The notes under the pieces are model-generated. The model was not told where the DNA came from. It did no database searches and worked only from the letters and a program-made list of their open reading frames with translations. Source: Podocnemis expansa (Eukaryota; Chordata; Testudines; Podocnemididae). Taken from it: 64,000 nucleotides of DNA. The DNA lies in assembly GCA_007922195.1 (NCBI GenBank), contig ML681991.1:48491742-48555741 (forward strand), written 5' to 3'. The position numbers were made by a program, and so were the translations under genes. This document shows, one piece after another, positions 36,940-48,611 of the stretch (within the stretch, counting starts at the first letter, position 1; every line of letters starts with the position of its first letter).

Positions 36940-37560
36940 ATCATTAAACAATTACTTTGTAAACAGCTAGAAGGTAATAGGGATAGAAGGAATAGCCAGG
37001 ACAGATTCATAAAGAACAAATCATGCCAGACCAGCTAATTTCATTCTTTGATGGACTTACTCTCCTTGTTAATGGGGGACGCAGTAGAGATGATAGATCT
37101 TTATTTTAGCATTTGACAACGTCTCCTATGACATGTTCATTAGCAACTTAAGTAAATGTTCTGCATGAAATTTGTGTAAGGCGGGTGCACAGCTGGTTAA
37201 AAGATTTGCTACAAAGAGTAGTCATCAGAGTCTTACCATCAAACTGGGATGATGGATCAATGGACGTGCTGCAGACATTCAGTTTTTGGTCTGATAGTGT
37301 TCAACACTTTCATTACTTACAGGAATATCAGAGTGGAGAGTAAGCTTATAAAATTTACAGATAACACTATTCTGGGAAGGGTCCGTGGGCACTTTAGAAG
37401 ATGCTATAAGAACCAAAACAATTTTGACAAATTAGAGAATTGCCCTGAAATCAACAAGATGAAATTCAATAAAGATGAGGAAGGAAAATCAAAGGCACAG
37501 CTGCAAAATGGGGAACATCTGCCTAGATGGTGGCACTCCTGAGAAGGATCTGGAGTCTAT
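36940..37560 (+). mobile_element. Decayed CR1 LINE fragment
   Basis: Across frames it reads like the CR1 reverse transcriptase: VFNTFITYRN for the FNIFINDL motif, then KFTDNTILGRVRGHF for the [10 protein letters not shown] box, then the KMKFNKDE stretch. There are many frameshifts and the catalytic DD is lost, so this is an old copy. Confidence 0.7.
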
Positions 37561-38045
37561 AGAGGATCCAAAATTGAGTATAAAAGTAGGCTTGGAGCAG
37601 AATTTCATTTGTTAAGTAGTTTTAATTTATAATATCCACATTTATAAGAATTTTTTCAGTTTTTATCCTTTTTAATTTTTACAGTTGGCAGAAATGATAG
37701 GGAGGGCCAGTTGATGAGGTCAGCCAATTATAATTTAATGACAGTAGCTGATGAGTTTCAAAAATTTTTTTATAATCATTAAGACATTCTGTTGACATCA
37801 TAAGGCAAATAAGTAAAGTAAATATCTTTAAAACTACCTCTAAGAAGTTCACAGGTAGCATTTTTCTTATTTTTCCTATCAGAAAATGTTGGTTACAATC
37901 AATGAAAAAGCATGCATTTGGATTGTACTTGGTACCTAACAGTGTAGGTTGAGTATCTATCATTCCCCTGAGGCTGACAGAATTTGAAGAACTTTCATCC
38001 AATCTCACCTTTCTTTATCCTCAAAATGTCTGTTGTCTTTGAAGC
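37561..38045. other. Intergenic, no gene seen
   Basis: AT-rich DNA with no recognisable content. The 109-codon frame at 37679-38008 (-) has no known motif. Confidence 0.5.
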
Positions 38046-39440
38046 AGAAATCTCAGATCAGAAAGACTCTGGATACGACACCTGACAGGTGGATCTGATC
38101 CCATGTGGGCAGTAAAGTGTACCTAGCCCTGGGTAGACATCTCCTCTCTTACTGCTAGACAGGGAAAAAAGGGTTACTCAAAGCCTTAGGGAGATTTGAG
38201 CTCATAACACAACTTATATAAGACCAGGGCTGTACCCAATGAGTTATTCTGCAACAAGTCTTCACCTTCCCCTGCTGAAGTCAGCTGGATCTGGCCCATG
38301 CATGTAAGTGCCTGACACCAATATTCTGGAGGGATGCTTCAGCCTGAGATGTCAGCTTCCACACAGCTGTAGCCCTGGAGAAAAACCAGGAGTCCAACAC
38401 TCTTGTACTGACACACTAGACCCCCAATCCCCTCCCAGAGCAGGGGGAAGAACCCAAGAGTGCTGATTCCTGACCTCGGTGCTAAGTTCCTACACCCCCC
38501 CCCAAAAGGAGATGAATTTAAACTGAAGGATTGAAATAGGGACCAATGTGACCTATTATGGAAAACTAAGTCATTTGTTAGCTCGGAAGCCTTTTTGCAT
38601 TTGCATGGTAACAACAGTTTTTGGTCTCATCTCTAGCATAGCAACTCCATCGATTATCCCAGACAAGAATGCTTAGGGAAAGAATCTTCTCAGCCTCAAC
38701 AATATCTCATGTTTCTCCCCATCTCCAGAGATGGATGAGTGCACGTGTAAATAGAAAGCAAGAGATCAGAATTGTTTCTGTATCAATTTTTACAGTTATT
38801 TGCTGCCCGAAAAGGAAAACCCCAAAACACTTGCTTTTGTGAGTCACATTGTCCTGTCTCCTGCCAGGCCCATGTGTGTGTTGTCCTCACGTGTATTTGA
38901 ATCTCTTGATTGTATGAGTCTCGTGTGTCTCATGTTATATTTCTTGCATGTATCTTTGTGGGTATGATGACTCTTGCTTCTGTGAATCAGAGGCTTCACT
39001 GTCATTGGCATTGTCACCTGTGTGTGTTTGTGTCTCTTTGCATATTTTTCTGAGTGTTGCTTTCCACTTTTCTTTCCTTGCCTAGAGCCAAGGAGCAGTG
39101 AGAGAAAATTCCAGCCCAACCCGTTCCTTGTAAAAATTTCAGATGTGTTTTCAGTTCCAAGAGAAAATAGTTCACACCACTCATCTGTCAATCTCTCTTT
39201 ATTGTCTCTTTCCCCATTTCTCTCTCTGTCTTTCATTATTAAAATTCCAAAGGCATTTTTCTGCCCTCCCCTCAACACACAAACAACACTGAAAAGTAGT
39301 GGGAGCTTTTCTTCCTTCAGACAGCCATTCTCATCCTGCAGGGAAAGAATTATGTATCATTTAGATGGAGAGATGTTCAATGCAGATCAGCCCATCTCCT
39401 CTTTGTGCAGCTATTCTAGGGTTATCTGGTCAAACTAACA
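38046..39440 (+). repeat. Duplicated block X, copy 3
   Basis: It is paralogous to 540-1860 and 21250-22990 (landmarks given there). No gene is recognisable in it. It lies upstream of RNase unit C, separated from it by the R2-group, hAT and MITE insertions. Confidence 0.6.
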
Positions 39441-39543
39441 GTCTAGCACTGCAGTCCAAGAAGTAAATTGTTCAAACTGCTACCTTCAATTCAAAGTGAT
39501 TCAAATGCTTAGTTTCTCACGGTATGCAGTTCCATGAAACATC

Positions 39544-40512
39544 ATGTGGGAGACTGAGGGGCACGCTGGGGAAGGTGGGGAGTTGTTGCAATATATATAT
39601 AGTGTCAAAGCCACTGTCCTGGATGAAACCCAGAGCATCCAGGAGTACATCAGTAAGATGGCACCCAAAGATGAGCTGCTGAGAGAATGCCTGAGGCAGC
39701 AGCAGCAGACATGGGAGGAAGATCAAGCAGAAGAAGTGCCATGGCAAGACAAGACCCTGCATGGGATGTACCATCGACAGATAGCTGAGGTGGCTGACAT
39801 TGGGAAATCCTACCAGTGGCTGGAAAAGGCTGGACTAAAAGACATCTCTGAGGCACTGATCCTAGCAGCACAAGAACAGGCACTGAGCACCAGATCCATT
39901 GAAACAGGGGTCTACCACACTAGACAGGACCCAAGGTGCAGACGGTGCAGAGAGGCCTCAGAGACAGTCCAACACATAGTGGCAGGATGTAAGATGCAGG
40001 CAGGAACAGCATACCCTGAACGGCACAACCAAGTAGCTGGCATTGTGTACAGGAACATCTGCACAGTGTATGGGCTAGACCCTCCCAAGACCAGATGGGA
40101 GATCCCACAGAAGGTCGTGGAGAATAACAGGGCTAAGATTCTGTGGGACTTCCAGATCCAGATGGACAGGCAGGTACTGGCCAATCAACCAGACGTCATG
40201 GTAATAGACAAGGACCAGAAGACAGCGGTGGTGATAGATGTAGCAGTGCCAAGTGACAGCAACATCAGGAAGAAGGAGTATGAGAAGCTGGAGAAGTACC
40301 AGGGCCTGAAAGAGGAACTAGAGCAGATGTGGAAAGTGAAGGCCAAAGTGGTCCTAGTGGTGGTAGGAACACTCGGGGCTGTGACTCCTAAGCTGGGAGA
40401 GTGGCTCCAACAGATCCCAGGAACAACATCAGAGCTCTCTGTCCAGAAGAGTGCAGTGCTAGGAACAGCTAAGATACTGCGCAGAACCCTCAAACTCCCA
40501 GGCCTCTGGTAG
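39544..40512 (+). CDS. R2-group ORF C-terminus: zinc knuckle and restriction-like endonuclease
   Basis: 322 open codons end in TAG. The first about 18 residues are probably flank read-through. Residues 92-125 (WLEKAGLKDISEALILAAQ) lead to a CCHC knuckle: Cys132, Cys135, His144, Cys149. Then come Arg160-His161-Asn162 and a PD...VVIDV core (Pro216, Asp217, Asp232) with downstream Lys-Tyr residues near 251. This order is that of the restriction-like endonuclease domain at the C-terminus of R2/R4/NeSL-type LINEs, which nicks the target site. The reverse transcriptase is missing. The absence of stops and frameshifts sets it apart from most repeats here and suggests a recent insertion, or conceivably retention. 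The clade within the R2 group is uncertain. Confidence 0.75.
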   Translation: MWETEGHAGEGGELLQYIYSVKATVLDETQSIQEYISKMAPKDELLRECLRQQQQTWEEDQAEEVPWQDKTLHGMYHRQIAEVADIGKSYQWLEKAGLKDISEALILAAQEQALSTRSIETGVYHTRQDPRCRRCREASETVQHIVAGCKMQAGTAYPERHNQVAGIVYRNICTVYGLDPPKTRWEIPQKVVENNRAKILWDFQIQMDRQVLANQPDVMVIDKDQKTAVVIDVAVPSDSNIRKKEYEKLEKYQGLKEELEQMWKVKAKVVLVVVGTLGAVTPKLGEWLQQIPGTTSELSVQKSAVLGTAKILRRTLKLPGLW

Positions 40513-40590
40513 AGGGCCCAAGGTTGAGGAAGACACATACCACCCATAGGGGTGAGAGGGGAATTTTTTTTGTTTTTGTTAGAAAGCAAA
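39598..40590 (+). mobile_element. R2-group non-LTR retrotransposon, 5'-truncated
   Basis: Only the C-terminal part of the ORF and a short 3' tail are present. Homology seems to begin near 39598 (residue 19 of the open frame). The 3' region ends in a T-rich stretch, 'gaattttttttgtttttg'. Target-site duplications were not identified. Confidence 0.7.
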
Positions 40591-40709
40591 ATTAGCAGAA
40601 GTCAGGACGTGAATGCTGGCAAGAAGAGCTGACATGCACTAAGGAAGCAGTAGGTACACAGCAGCAAGCACATTCCAGAAAAAGACCAGAGTGTTCCAAT
40701 ATCCTAAAG

Positions 40710-40879
40710 CAGGGCTCTCCAACTCAAATCACCACAAGGGTCACATGAGGACTAGTACAGTAGCCCAAGGGCCGCACCCCTGAAACCTTTTCATAAAATG
40801 GTATTGCAAATATTGATAGCGATAGTGTTGTTGCGGGGCACAAGAAATAACTTCAGGAGCTGCGAGTTTGTAACCCCTG
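40710..40879. mobile_element. hAT-type MITE, 170 bp
   Basis: It starts 'cagggctctccaactc' and ends 'gtttgtaacccctg', imperfect inverted ends. The flanks are TCCTAAAG (40702-40709) and CCCTAAAG (40880-40887), a 7-of-8 match to an 8-bp duplication. Confidence 0.8.
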
Positions 40880-41203
40880 CCCTAAAGATAACAAAGGCTA
40901 TCAAACCCTTTGAATGACAATATGATGGAGTAAAATGTTTCTGCCCAATCATGTGATACGAGATAAAGGGTGGTACTTTACCACACCAGAGGGTGGCAAC
41001 TAACACATCACCCAACTTGTCTGCATGGTTGTATAAAGAGGGTCTCAAAGGCAGTGTCTTTCTCTGGCTGAGTAAGAACAGAAAGTCCTGCTGTTCACTG
41101 AGCTCGTCCCTTGTCAGAGGCAGACATGTATGAACTATTCTTGTAGTATATATGGGCACTATCTACTGTGCTCTACCAGCAATAAACCTAACCTAGCATC
41201 TTT

Positions 41204-41627
41204 GGCTGTGTTCACACAGCCTCCCTATTTCAAAACAACGGAGGTTGTTTCAAAATAAGGTTTCGGCTGTTCACATGACGCACGGTTGTTTCGAAACTAG
41301 TTAAACCTAGTCTGTGGGCGAAACAACGTTGTTTCACAATGGTTGTTTCGAAACAACGCCGTGCGAACGTGTTGTTTCGAAACAACGGTGGTTTCGAAAC
41401 GACTTGTTTCAAAACAACTGTTATCTGAATATGTCGTTTCGAAATGACGGTGAGTCATTTCAAAATAACTGTTGTCCAGAATTGCTATTTCGATTCCGGC
41501 TTTTCTCCTTATTTCGAAGTGACTTTTTTGCTAATTCGAAATAAGTCATTTCGAAATAAGGCGTTATTTCAATACGGTTGTTTCAAAACAACCGTATCGA
41601 AATAACCCCCTGTGTGTGAACACAGCC
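41204..41627. mobile_element. Harbinger-type MITE, 424 bp, inverted partner
   Basis: Inverted ends GGCTGTGTTCACAC and its complement, flanked by TTT at 41201-41203 and 41628-41630. The sequence is the reverse complement of 35140-35562 with modest divergence. It keeps clearly more intact TTCGAA cores than that copy. Confidence 0.9.
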
Positions 41628-41639
41628 TTTGTCACTAAC

Positions 41640-42735
41640 ACAGATCCTTGGTCTTCTAGGATAATCCATGCATGACTTGGTGTCTGTGCAGAGCTAGGAC
41701 AGCATCTGCACTGAAAGAACACACACGCAACCAGCAACTGGCAACACAAATTAAGAGACCAAAATTGGTGTGTGGGAAACAAGGCCTAACTGGCAAACAA
41801 AATAATGAAGTGCTGGTTTCTTTTACTCATCACTCCCTTTCGGGAGTGGCTCATAAAATCATGGGCCTCACCTGTGATTCTCTGCTCTGAGGCCACAAGA
41901 GAGAGAGTCAGGTCAGAGACAGAAGCTGTATTGGCTTTCCTGCTGTTCTCTCATGTGTATTTTCAAGTTTTCTCTTCCAGGAAAGAGGACTTGGCTTCCA
42001 CAAAAATGCCAGCACCAGCCCATTGCAACTAACGTCTCCCCCCCCCCAAGTACATTTGCTACTTGGGATGGAGGGCCCTGGACCTTGTTTAACATGGTTT
42101 AATTCTGGACAATGACAGGGTCATTTGTTAGTCTTTAAAAGTGCCATCAGACTCCTTGTTTGTTCTGCTGGACTAACATGTCTACCCCTTTGGAACAGGA
42201 CTCCTTGTCTGTTAACACCACTGACTCAGACCCCACATGTCAGGACCGGGGAGAGCTGTGAGTTTCTAGGGTAGGACTGAGTTATGGAGGTGTGAGGTGG
42301 TGAGGACGCAATGTACATCTGCTGCTAAAACTGAAGTGTGAGAGCAGCATGGGTGGGCATTCCTACACTAGCTTTCCTCCAGCTAGCATGGGCAAGAATA
42401 GCAGTGGGGACATGGAGGTATCAAGAGTCTCTGGAAGACTGCTACAAGGGAAACTACCCCAGGGTGAGCCCTGTGCTACCTGCTATTGTGACCCCCATTA
42501 GTGAGATAGAAACTGGCATGGTTCTGCCCACTCACACTACACTCATATTTTCACTTGCTCAGAAGGTGCCCTCTGAGATGTCTCTGATGTCCAGGTCTCT
42601 GGCAGGACTGGTGCTGTGTCTTCCCCACCCCTGCCCAACCTGCTGGACCAGTGCATTTAATTGCTACCTGTTGGAGAATTCAACTACTTATTGGACTTTC
42701 CCAGACCACTCCTCCCCCTCTATGTCTGGTTGGGC
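41640..42735 (+). other. Upstream flank of RNase C (block Y)
   Basis: It is paralogous to the upstream flanks of A and B: 'gtcagagacagaagctgta' near 41912, 'tagcatgggcaagaatagca' near 42390 against 3935, and 'ctctggcaggactggtgctg' near 42597. A fragment of the dispersed 'gtgccatcagactccttg' repeat lies at 42122-42197. No separate gene is seen. Confidence 0.6.
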
Positions 42736-42744
42736 TTTATATAA
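42736..42744 (+). promoter_or_regulatory. TATA box of RNase C
   Basis: TTTATATAA in the context 'tgggctttatataaccc', aligned with the TATATAGA of RNase B and about 97 bases before the shared donor. Confidence 0.7.
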
Positions 42745-42766
42745 CCCATCTCCAAGACTGGAAGGA

Positions 42767-42840
42767 GGATCAGGGTGAGATTCAGCTCTGCAGAGGCTGG
42801 GTTCTATCACTCCCAGGGCAACGAAGAAACAAGGACTTGG
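42767..42840 (+). other. Predicted non-coding exon 1 of RNase C
   Basis: It ends 'acaaggacttgg' before GTGAGT at 42841, as in B. The acceptor CAG at 43299-43301 gives a 461-base intron. The 5' end is estimated from the TATA box. Confidence 0.65.
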
Positions 42841-42922
42841 GTGAGTTGCAGGAGACTCCAGCATCTGGGAGAAAGGAAAGAACAGTGTTGCATGGGGCTG
42901 CAAAGGCAGGGTTTGTTTCTGG

Positions 42923-43010
42923 GAGGCAGATCTAGTGGTTAGAGAGGAAGGGGCAGGAAGCTGGCGTTCTTGGGTTTACTCTCTCTTAACAAAGTGAGAA
43001 CTAAAAGAAC
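42923..43010 (+). mobile_element. tRNA-derived SINE in the RNase C intron
   Basis: 'ggcagatctagtggttagag' is a good Pol III A-box region, followed by 'agctggcgttcttgggttt'. It occupies the same intron position as in A and B. Confidence 0.65.
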
Positions 43011-43325
43011 TTTTCAGACATAAACTTTGCTTGTGACCATCCTAAGTTTGTGATTTTGCCTCTGAAAAAGAGAACAGGGGATTAAAAGAGGTAGGGGTTG
43101 ATCTCCTCCACAAGTCTGTGCAGCACCTGGTAGAATGTGGTGGGCAGCACCTAAAACCCAGAGTTCTACTCGTGGGTCTGGCAAGGGAATGGAATAATGG
43201 GAATGGTTCTGGGGGCAGAAAGGAGTAGAAGGAGGAACAAGAGGTTCCATGGCAGATGACTGTCCCACGTTGTCTCCACCTACACCTTCTCCTCACCACA
43301 GGTTGTTCCAGTGTTAGATACAACC

Positions 43326-43745
43326 ATGGCCCTAAGTGGACACCGCCCTGCCCTCCTTCTGACCTTCACCCTGCTGGCCGCCTGCCTAGCCTTAGCCAAT
43401 GGGCAACCATGGGTCATTCTGAACAACCTATTCAACAAATATCATGTGGACTTCCCACTGACCCCTGACACTGATCCCAATGCCTACTGCACTGGGATGA
43501 TGAAGGATCGAGGACTATTCTGGAAGCTGGTCCATACCTTCATCAGTGAACCAATTCCAGCCATCACCGATGTCTGCACGGTCGGAGGGACATCTATTTT
43601 TGGTGGGCTGCGCAGGAGCATCAATTTCTTCTCCACCACCACCTGCACATACAACCCACTGAGCGTCTCCTACAGTGGGACCAGAATTTCCAGGAAAATT
43701 GTTGTTGCCTGCTGGAACGACCTCCCTGTGCTCTATGTGGAGTAG
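43326..43745 (+). CDS. Secreted RNase A-superfamily protein, predicted non-catalytic (copy C)
   Basis: 139 residues: signal peptide of about 26 residues (ALLLTFTLLAACLALANG), then mature Gln27. An upstream in-frame Met adds 5 residues, but the chosen ATG matches copy B and has an 'aaccatgg' context. Landmarks are His40 (His12) in NKYHVDF, Cys55 (Cys26), WKLVHTF at 66-72 (Lys67 = Lys41), Cys84 (Cys58), Cys107 (Cys84) and Cys129 (Cys110). The signature CKxxNTF is changed at three points of interest: Cys40 is Trp66, Asn44 is His70, and the partner Cys95 is absent. The end reads LPVLYVE where active enzymes have PVHF, so His119 is Leu136. Only four cysteines remain, enough for the 26-84 and 58-110 bridges. 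The net charge of the mature chain is near +1, unlike cationic antimicrobial RNases. The ORF is intact, with TATA box, donor and acceptor, so expression is plausible. Absence of RNase activity is inferred. Confidence 0.92.
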   Translation: MALSGHRPALLLTFTLLAACLALANGQPWVILNNLFNKYHVDFPLTPDTDPNAYCTGMMKDRGLFWKLVHTFISEPIPAITDVCTVGGTSIFGGLRRSINFFSTTTCTYNPLSVSYSGTRISRKIVVACWNDLPVLYVE

Positions 43746-43875
43746 AGAAGGGTCCCACTTAGGTGTGGAGGGCAAGCAGGGACCCTGATGTTTTCCTCTT
43801 ATTCCCACTCAGACCTGTCCACTGCACAATAACCCCCAGCTCTCCCTCATCCCACAATGCAGGTCAATCCTTCCT

Positions 43876-44010
43876 GCCCATTATACAGTACAACTACCAC
43901 TTTCCCATCCCCATCATCTGCTGCCCCAGTGCCTAATATCCAGTAGAGCTGTCCCTTCCCCACCCCACCCTCTGCTGCCCCCAGTGCCCATTATGCAGTA
44001 CAGCTGCCCA
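43876..44010 (+). repeat. 55-base minisatellite in the 3' flank of RNase C
   Basis: Units start at 43876, 43931 and 43986, an exact 55-base period, each opening 'gcc(c/t)a(t/a)tat(a/c/g)cagta' and closing 'ctgctgcccc(c)agt'. The third unit is partial. Diverged forms follow A and B. Confidence 0.8.
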
Positions 44011-45109
44011 TATCCAGAGCCAGGGAATGCCTCCCTTGCTTTATCCTGTTAGACTTCTCTGATCTCAGAACTGGAATTGAGCCAAGAGACATAAATCTCA
44101 GTGCTTCTCTGCCATTGGGAAGAGCCAGGAGAAGAAGCCCCACAGAGTCCAGCATTGAAAATGACTCTGGTTAAGGCTCTTCCTCTTGAGGATGAAGCAG
44201 GGGGGTGCCAGTGGCATTCAGCAATGATTTCAGGGGTGGCACAGAGCTGCATCCTTCCAGTTATGTCCCTGCACTAGCTCCTCCTCATTGCTTCAGTTGA
44301 AGAAATCAGCTAAAGAGAGGACAAAGGGAAGAACTTTTTAAGAGCCAATGTTTGCTCATAACCATCCTAAGTTAGCGGCTGGAAAAGTGTTTCTATCAGT
44401 CCTCTCTTTGGTGAATCTCTGCCCCTGAAGCCTAAAACCTGCATTCAACCAGGAGAAACCCAGGATATCACTCAGTAAAAGCCACCTGCTTAGAACCCAA
44501 GATTCTGGTTGCAGGGTCGTCCCCTACATTCTCACTCCTCACAGATACCTCACTATGCACTCAGGCATCCTTGGATCACTACCATCTGCTTCTTCCCTTC
44601 AGATTGTAACACATGGTGTCTCTGCCCCAGACTGTCACTGAGATTGTCAGAATTTAGTTCAGTTCAAGGCAGTGTTTCCCCATTTACATGGCCTATGAGG
44701 ACGTCCTGAATGGTCATAAACAATTCAAAGGAAATGTGAGTCCTCCTGGTGTCACCACTAACTCACAGGAGTGGGGGACACTGATTGCAGCAGTGGTCAG
44801 AATCACAGGTAAAATGACACCTCTGTTCCTATGGGAGATTACACTATTTAGGCAGCCAAGCAACACGTTAGACCTGTTAGCTACACCATCACTAATAACC
44901 TTCAAATCTTTTTCAGTATCACTGATTCACAGGGTTGAGTTCCCCTTGCACCTCATCCTTCTTATTTGCTTTCTTCCTTGTTCTATGCCTTTGAATAAGT
45001 TGTATGGAAAGAAAGATCTTTGGATAGATAGGTTTTAAAATGTTTCAGACCAAATTGTGTCATCTATAATAATGTCCACTTGACCATGCAATTTTCTAAG
45101 AAGCCATCT
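44011..45109. other. Downstream flank of RNase C, no further gene seen
   Basis: Parts resemble 10250-10560 and 16430-16560 (duplicated flank). The open frame at 44688-45038 (+) has no recognisable domain. Confidence 0.5.
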
Positions 45110-46140
45110 GCGACGTTGTCTGGGTCTCTGGGACTGTTTATGGGTTATCTTTCATATTAATATTTCATATTTGCAATAATTCTTATGTGAGATACCATGT
45201 TTGGTATCAATAGAAAGGCTGTAATCTGTTAGGAATGATTATATGGTTTATATGTAGGTATGATATCTTTATTAAAAGTAAGGAATCTATTTGTTTTATG
45301 TGCATTCAAAGTTATCTGATTCTAATGCAATCCCAAACTCGGTGTCTGCAAAACTGTTGTCCTCTTGATGGCCCATCAAGGGAACTCCTACGAACAGTGC
45401 ACCTAGGAAGAAACCTGTTTGACCTGTCACCCAGTGTGACTTAACTCCATTTTGATTTGGCAAGGACTCTGATAGCATGGGAAAGCCAAAGGTGATAAAA
45501 AGCAGGGGCCCCATCTCCATTTGGTCTTCAGTCTCGCTGCAACCAACACCATCTTCTGGAACTATTCTTCTGGGACTCAACAAAGGACTGAGACCCACCC
45601 AGATGCTGGCTGTATACCAGAGGAATTGGAGTAATTTACAAACTACAGATTCTTCAAGGAATTGCTTTCTATGGACTCTAAATCACTGGTATGTATGTGA
45701 GTCACTTTGACCCTCTAACATCTTTCATTTTGCTTCTTTTCTTTTTATATTAAACCTTTAGTTGTAGTTACTAAAGGATTGATCAGCAGCATGGTATACT
45801 CGATAAGATTCAAACTTGTATTGTTCTGGGTTATGTGGCTGGCCCTTTGGGGTCCAGAGAACCTATTTCTTAAAGAAACCCAGTGGCTAGGTGGGAACCA
45901 GAGGTACTGAAGTGCAATAAAGGGGGTTGTTGCTATTTTGTTATGCTTGGTGATGACCAGAGTGGGGAATCAGAAGCATGTTTTGTTGCTGACTGGGACA
46001 CTGGTTTAAATACCACCCATCAGCGATTTGGGGGGGTTGGGCCCTGGTTTTTGTAGCTTGCCCTGATTTTGTCACATTAAGAAGGTTATCCCAGGAGGCC
46101 CAGGTCACACCATCTCATGCAGGATGTCTTCCAGTCAAAA
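45110..46140 (+). repeat. Duplicated block Z, copy 2
   Basis: It is paralogous to 14690-16330 (landmarks given there) without the hAT-like insertion found in copy 1. No coding sequence is recognised. Confidence 0.6.
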
Positions 46141-48384
46141 TGAAAATAAAATCCCTTAGTCTATTGGCTCTCATTCTTTCTAGACTACTGTACCCCCTTT
46201 AAAGAGACTGCTCTGTCTTGCACAACACCAGGTTCCACCTCGCTAGAAGAATGACTTGCTTACAAAATCAGACACAAAAATTATGCAGCATACGCATATT
46301 GAGAAATTCTGGCTTTCTAATTTTTACCATAGAATTATAAAATACATCAGCTGGACTATAACGAGTTTACTTACATGTTGGTATTTAGTTGACAGAGCAG
46401 TATAAACGTGCCACTGCACATATGGAAGTGCAGTTTGTGCTGACTTCATTAGTGCATTTTATGTAGCCTGGTACAATATAAGGCAAATATTGAAATGAGT
46501 CAGTTTTCCCCCAGCAGACCTTTGTAGATCCTCCAGGGTACCCAGACCTTTCTTTGAGAACCTGTGCCCTACACTGCGACACCATACACACAACCCATGG
46601 GGTGGCCAGCAAGTGACTTCTAATTGTCCATATATTGTTCTCTTCTTGAATTTCTCATGGATCTTTTATGCCTTCTGCTTGTGGAAATTCATGATCATCC
46701 TCATCCTCTTGTCTAGGCACATGAAAGATCAGCACCATTACCAAAAGGTAGCTCAGAGTAGGGGTTCAAATATCGAATGGAGAGAAATGACGTCTTGCTG
46801 TCAGGGGGCAATCAGTGAGAAGCCTGGGGCAAGCCCCTGGGCAAGCTCCCTATAGGTATATTAATAAACTAAAACTATTAATTATTCAGTTAGTTAATTA
46901 ATGACCACTTCCTTTAAGGGTTTAGTTTCACACAGTGTCAGAGACAGGCCTTGGCTGCAGACACAGTTTGTTATTAGCGCCATCGAGGGTAGGATTAAAA
47001 AGCAGTTTGGGGCAGAATCCTTTCTGAGGGTTTTGCCCAGGGTGGGGATAAAATCACCAAGGGGTGAGATGGAGTTTTAGTTCATTTATAGACTAAGGAG
47101 CTGCACACCTTTGAATGCCAGATTCATCCAGCTTGACTTCCAGTGCAGCACTTGATTAAGAGGCAATTCTTTCTTGGGGTTGTCATGTGAGCTTTCTGGA
47201 TTTTATACTGATTCATGTGGGTCTTGGAATGATGCTAGAGGAAGGTCCATGGAAGATGGGGAGGGGGATAAACTCCACCCACCACTCATCCTCGCCACAG
47301 CTGGGACCCCCCCCCCAGTGCCCTCCTCTCCTTCATCCTGCACTTTCCATGCCATGCCCATCTCCAGCCCCTGTCAGAGCCCATGATGCCTTATCATTCA
47401 TACTCCAATAGCCTGTCCTTCCCAGGATGTGAGAAGGTTAGGGGAACCCAGGCCCCTCCTCTGGGATCCAGCGCAAGGATCCTCTTGCCCTGAGCCACCC
47501 CTATTCATTCCTTCCCATCAGAGTCTTTTCCTGTCTCTAAGGTCTGTTAACACCATGTCCTCACAGCTTCTTCCCAGTGGGTTACTGGGGAGATTCTGCC
47601 CACCAGCATCTAGCCTCCCTGGCAGCCATTCAGCTGAATTTCCCATGGTCCTTCTTCTCCCCTGCAGCTGTGGGTGGAAGCATCATGGACTCCTTGGCTT
47701 CTCACCTCAAGGAAGGGATGGACCTCCAGTGTCGGCCAGCTCCAGGACTTCCACACAGTGGCCCCTTTCACCCATTTGCCCCCAGGTCCAGGAGGCAGCT
47801 TCTCCCCAGCTTCTCCCTTCTGTGAGCCAAAGGCCTTTCCGCTGTCCTGAGTCAGGCTCTCTGCACACAGTGTAGCTCCTCTGCTACCTCTCACCACAGT
47901 TACTGCATGGGTCTCTGGCTGACATCCTCTTCTCTCCTTCCCCAAACCCTACCTATCCTCCCCCACACCCTCCCAGTATGAGAGGCAGCTGCCTATGTGC
48001 CCCTTTAAAGGCAGGAACTGGATCAGTGTGGGACTGGGGACGATTCACTCACTAATCTCTTGTTCCCTTCAGGGCTGACTGGGACAGTGACAGCCCAAAG
48101 TGTGGTGGGGGTACCTTAAACAGACACCTTCCATACGGAAGCTTGGGAGAGACACAGGAAATTTGAGCAGGAGGAGGGATGGGTGCAGACAGCATTAGTG
48201 AGTGGAAGAGTCCCATAAAATCCCAGTTTCCTGTGATCCAAGAGGAGTGTGTATAAATGAAAGGATGATTGTGAAAACTTGGCATTTCTAAAGCACTTTC
48301 CATCAAGGTACCTAAGCAAAAACAATGAAGTAAGCCATTACTCTGAGACAGGCAAGTATTATCCCTGGTTTGGAATGCATTAGT
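46141..48384. other. Intergenic, no gene recognised
   Basis: 47160-47950 is more C/G-rich, with overlapping frames (47429-47875 +, 47610-47945 -) but no domain, no splice-supported structure and no match to the RNase exons. The rest is unassigned. Confidence 0.45.
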
Positions 48385-48500
48385 CTAGTTCAGCAAAACA
48401 AAAGAGGAGTCCTGTGGCACTTCAAAGACTAACAAGCTAACAAAATTAAATTTGCCAGTTTAAAAAGTGCCACAAGACTCCTCTTTTGTTTTTCAGCTAG
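48385..48500. repeat. Fold-back copy of the dispersed repeat
   Basis: 'aaaagaggagtcctgtggca' followed about 80 bases later by 'gtgccacaagactcctcttt' gives a strong inverted repeat. It is built from the same repeat family as 6955-7075. Confidence 0.6.
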
Positions 48501-48611
48501 GCAGTGACACTGAAACTTTAGAGTTGACTGGAGAAGAGCCTCACCTTTTGTTTTGCTAAGAAGGCTGATCTCAGTCTCACACAGCCTAAGGCCATGGCAT
48601 GCTGAAATTTA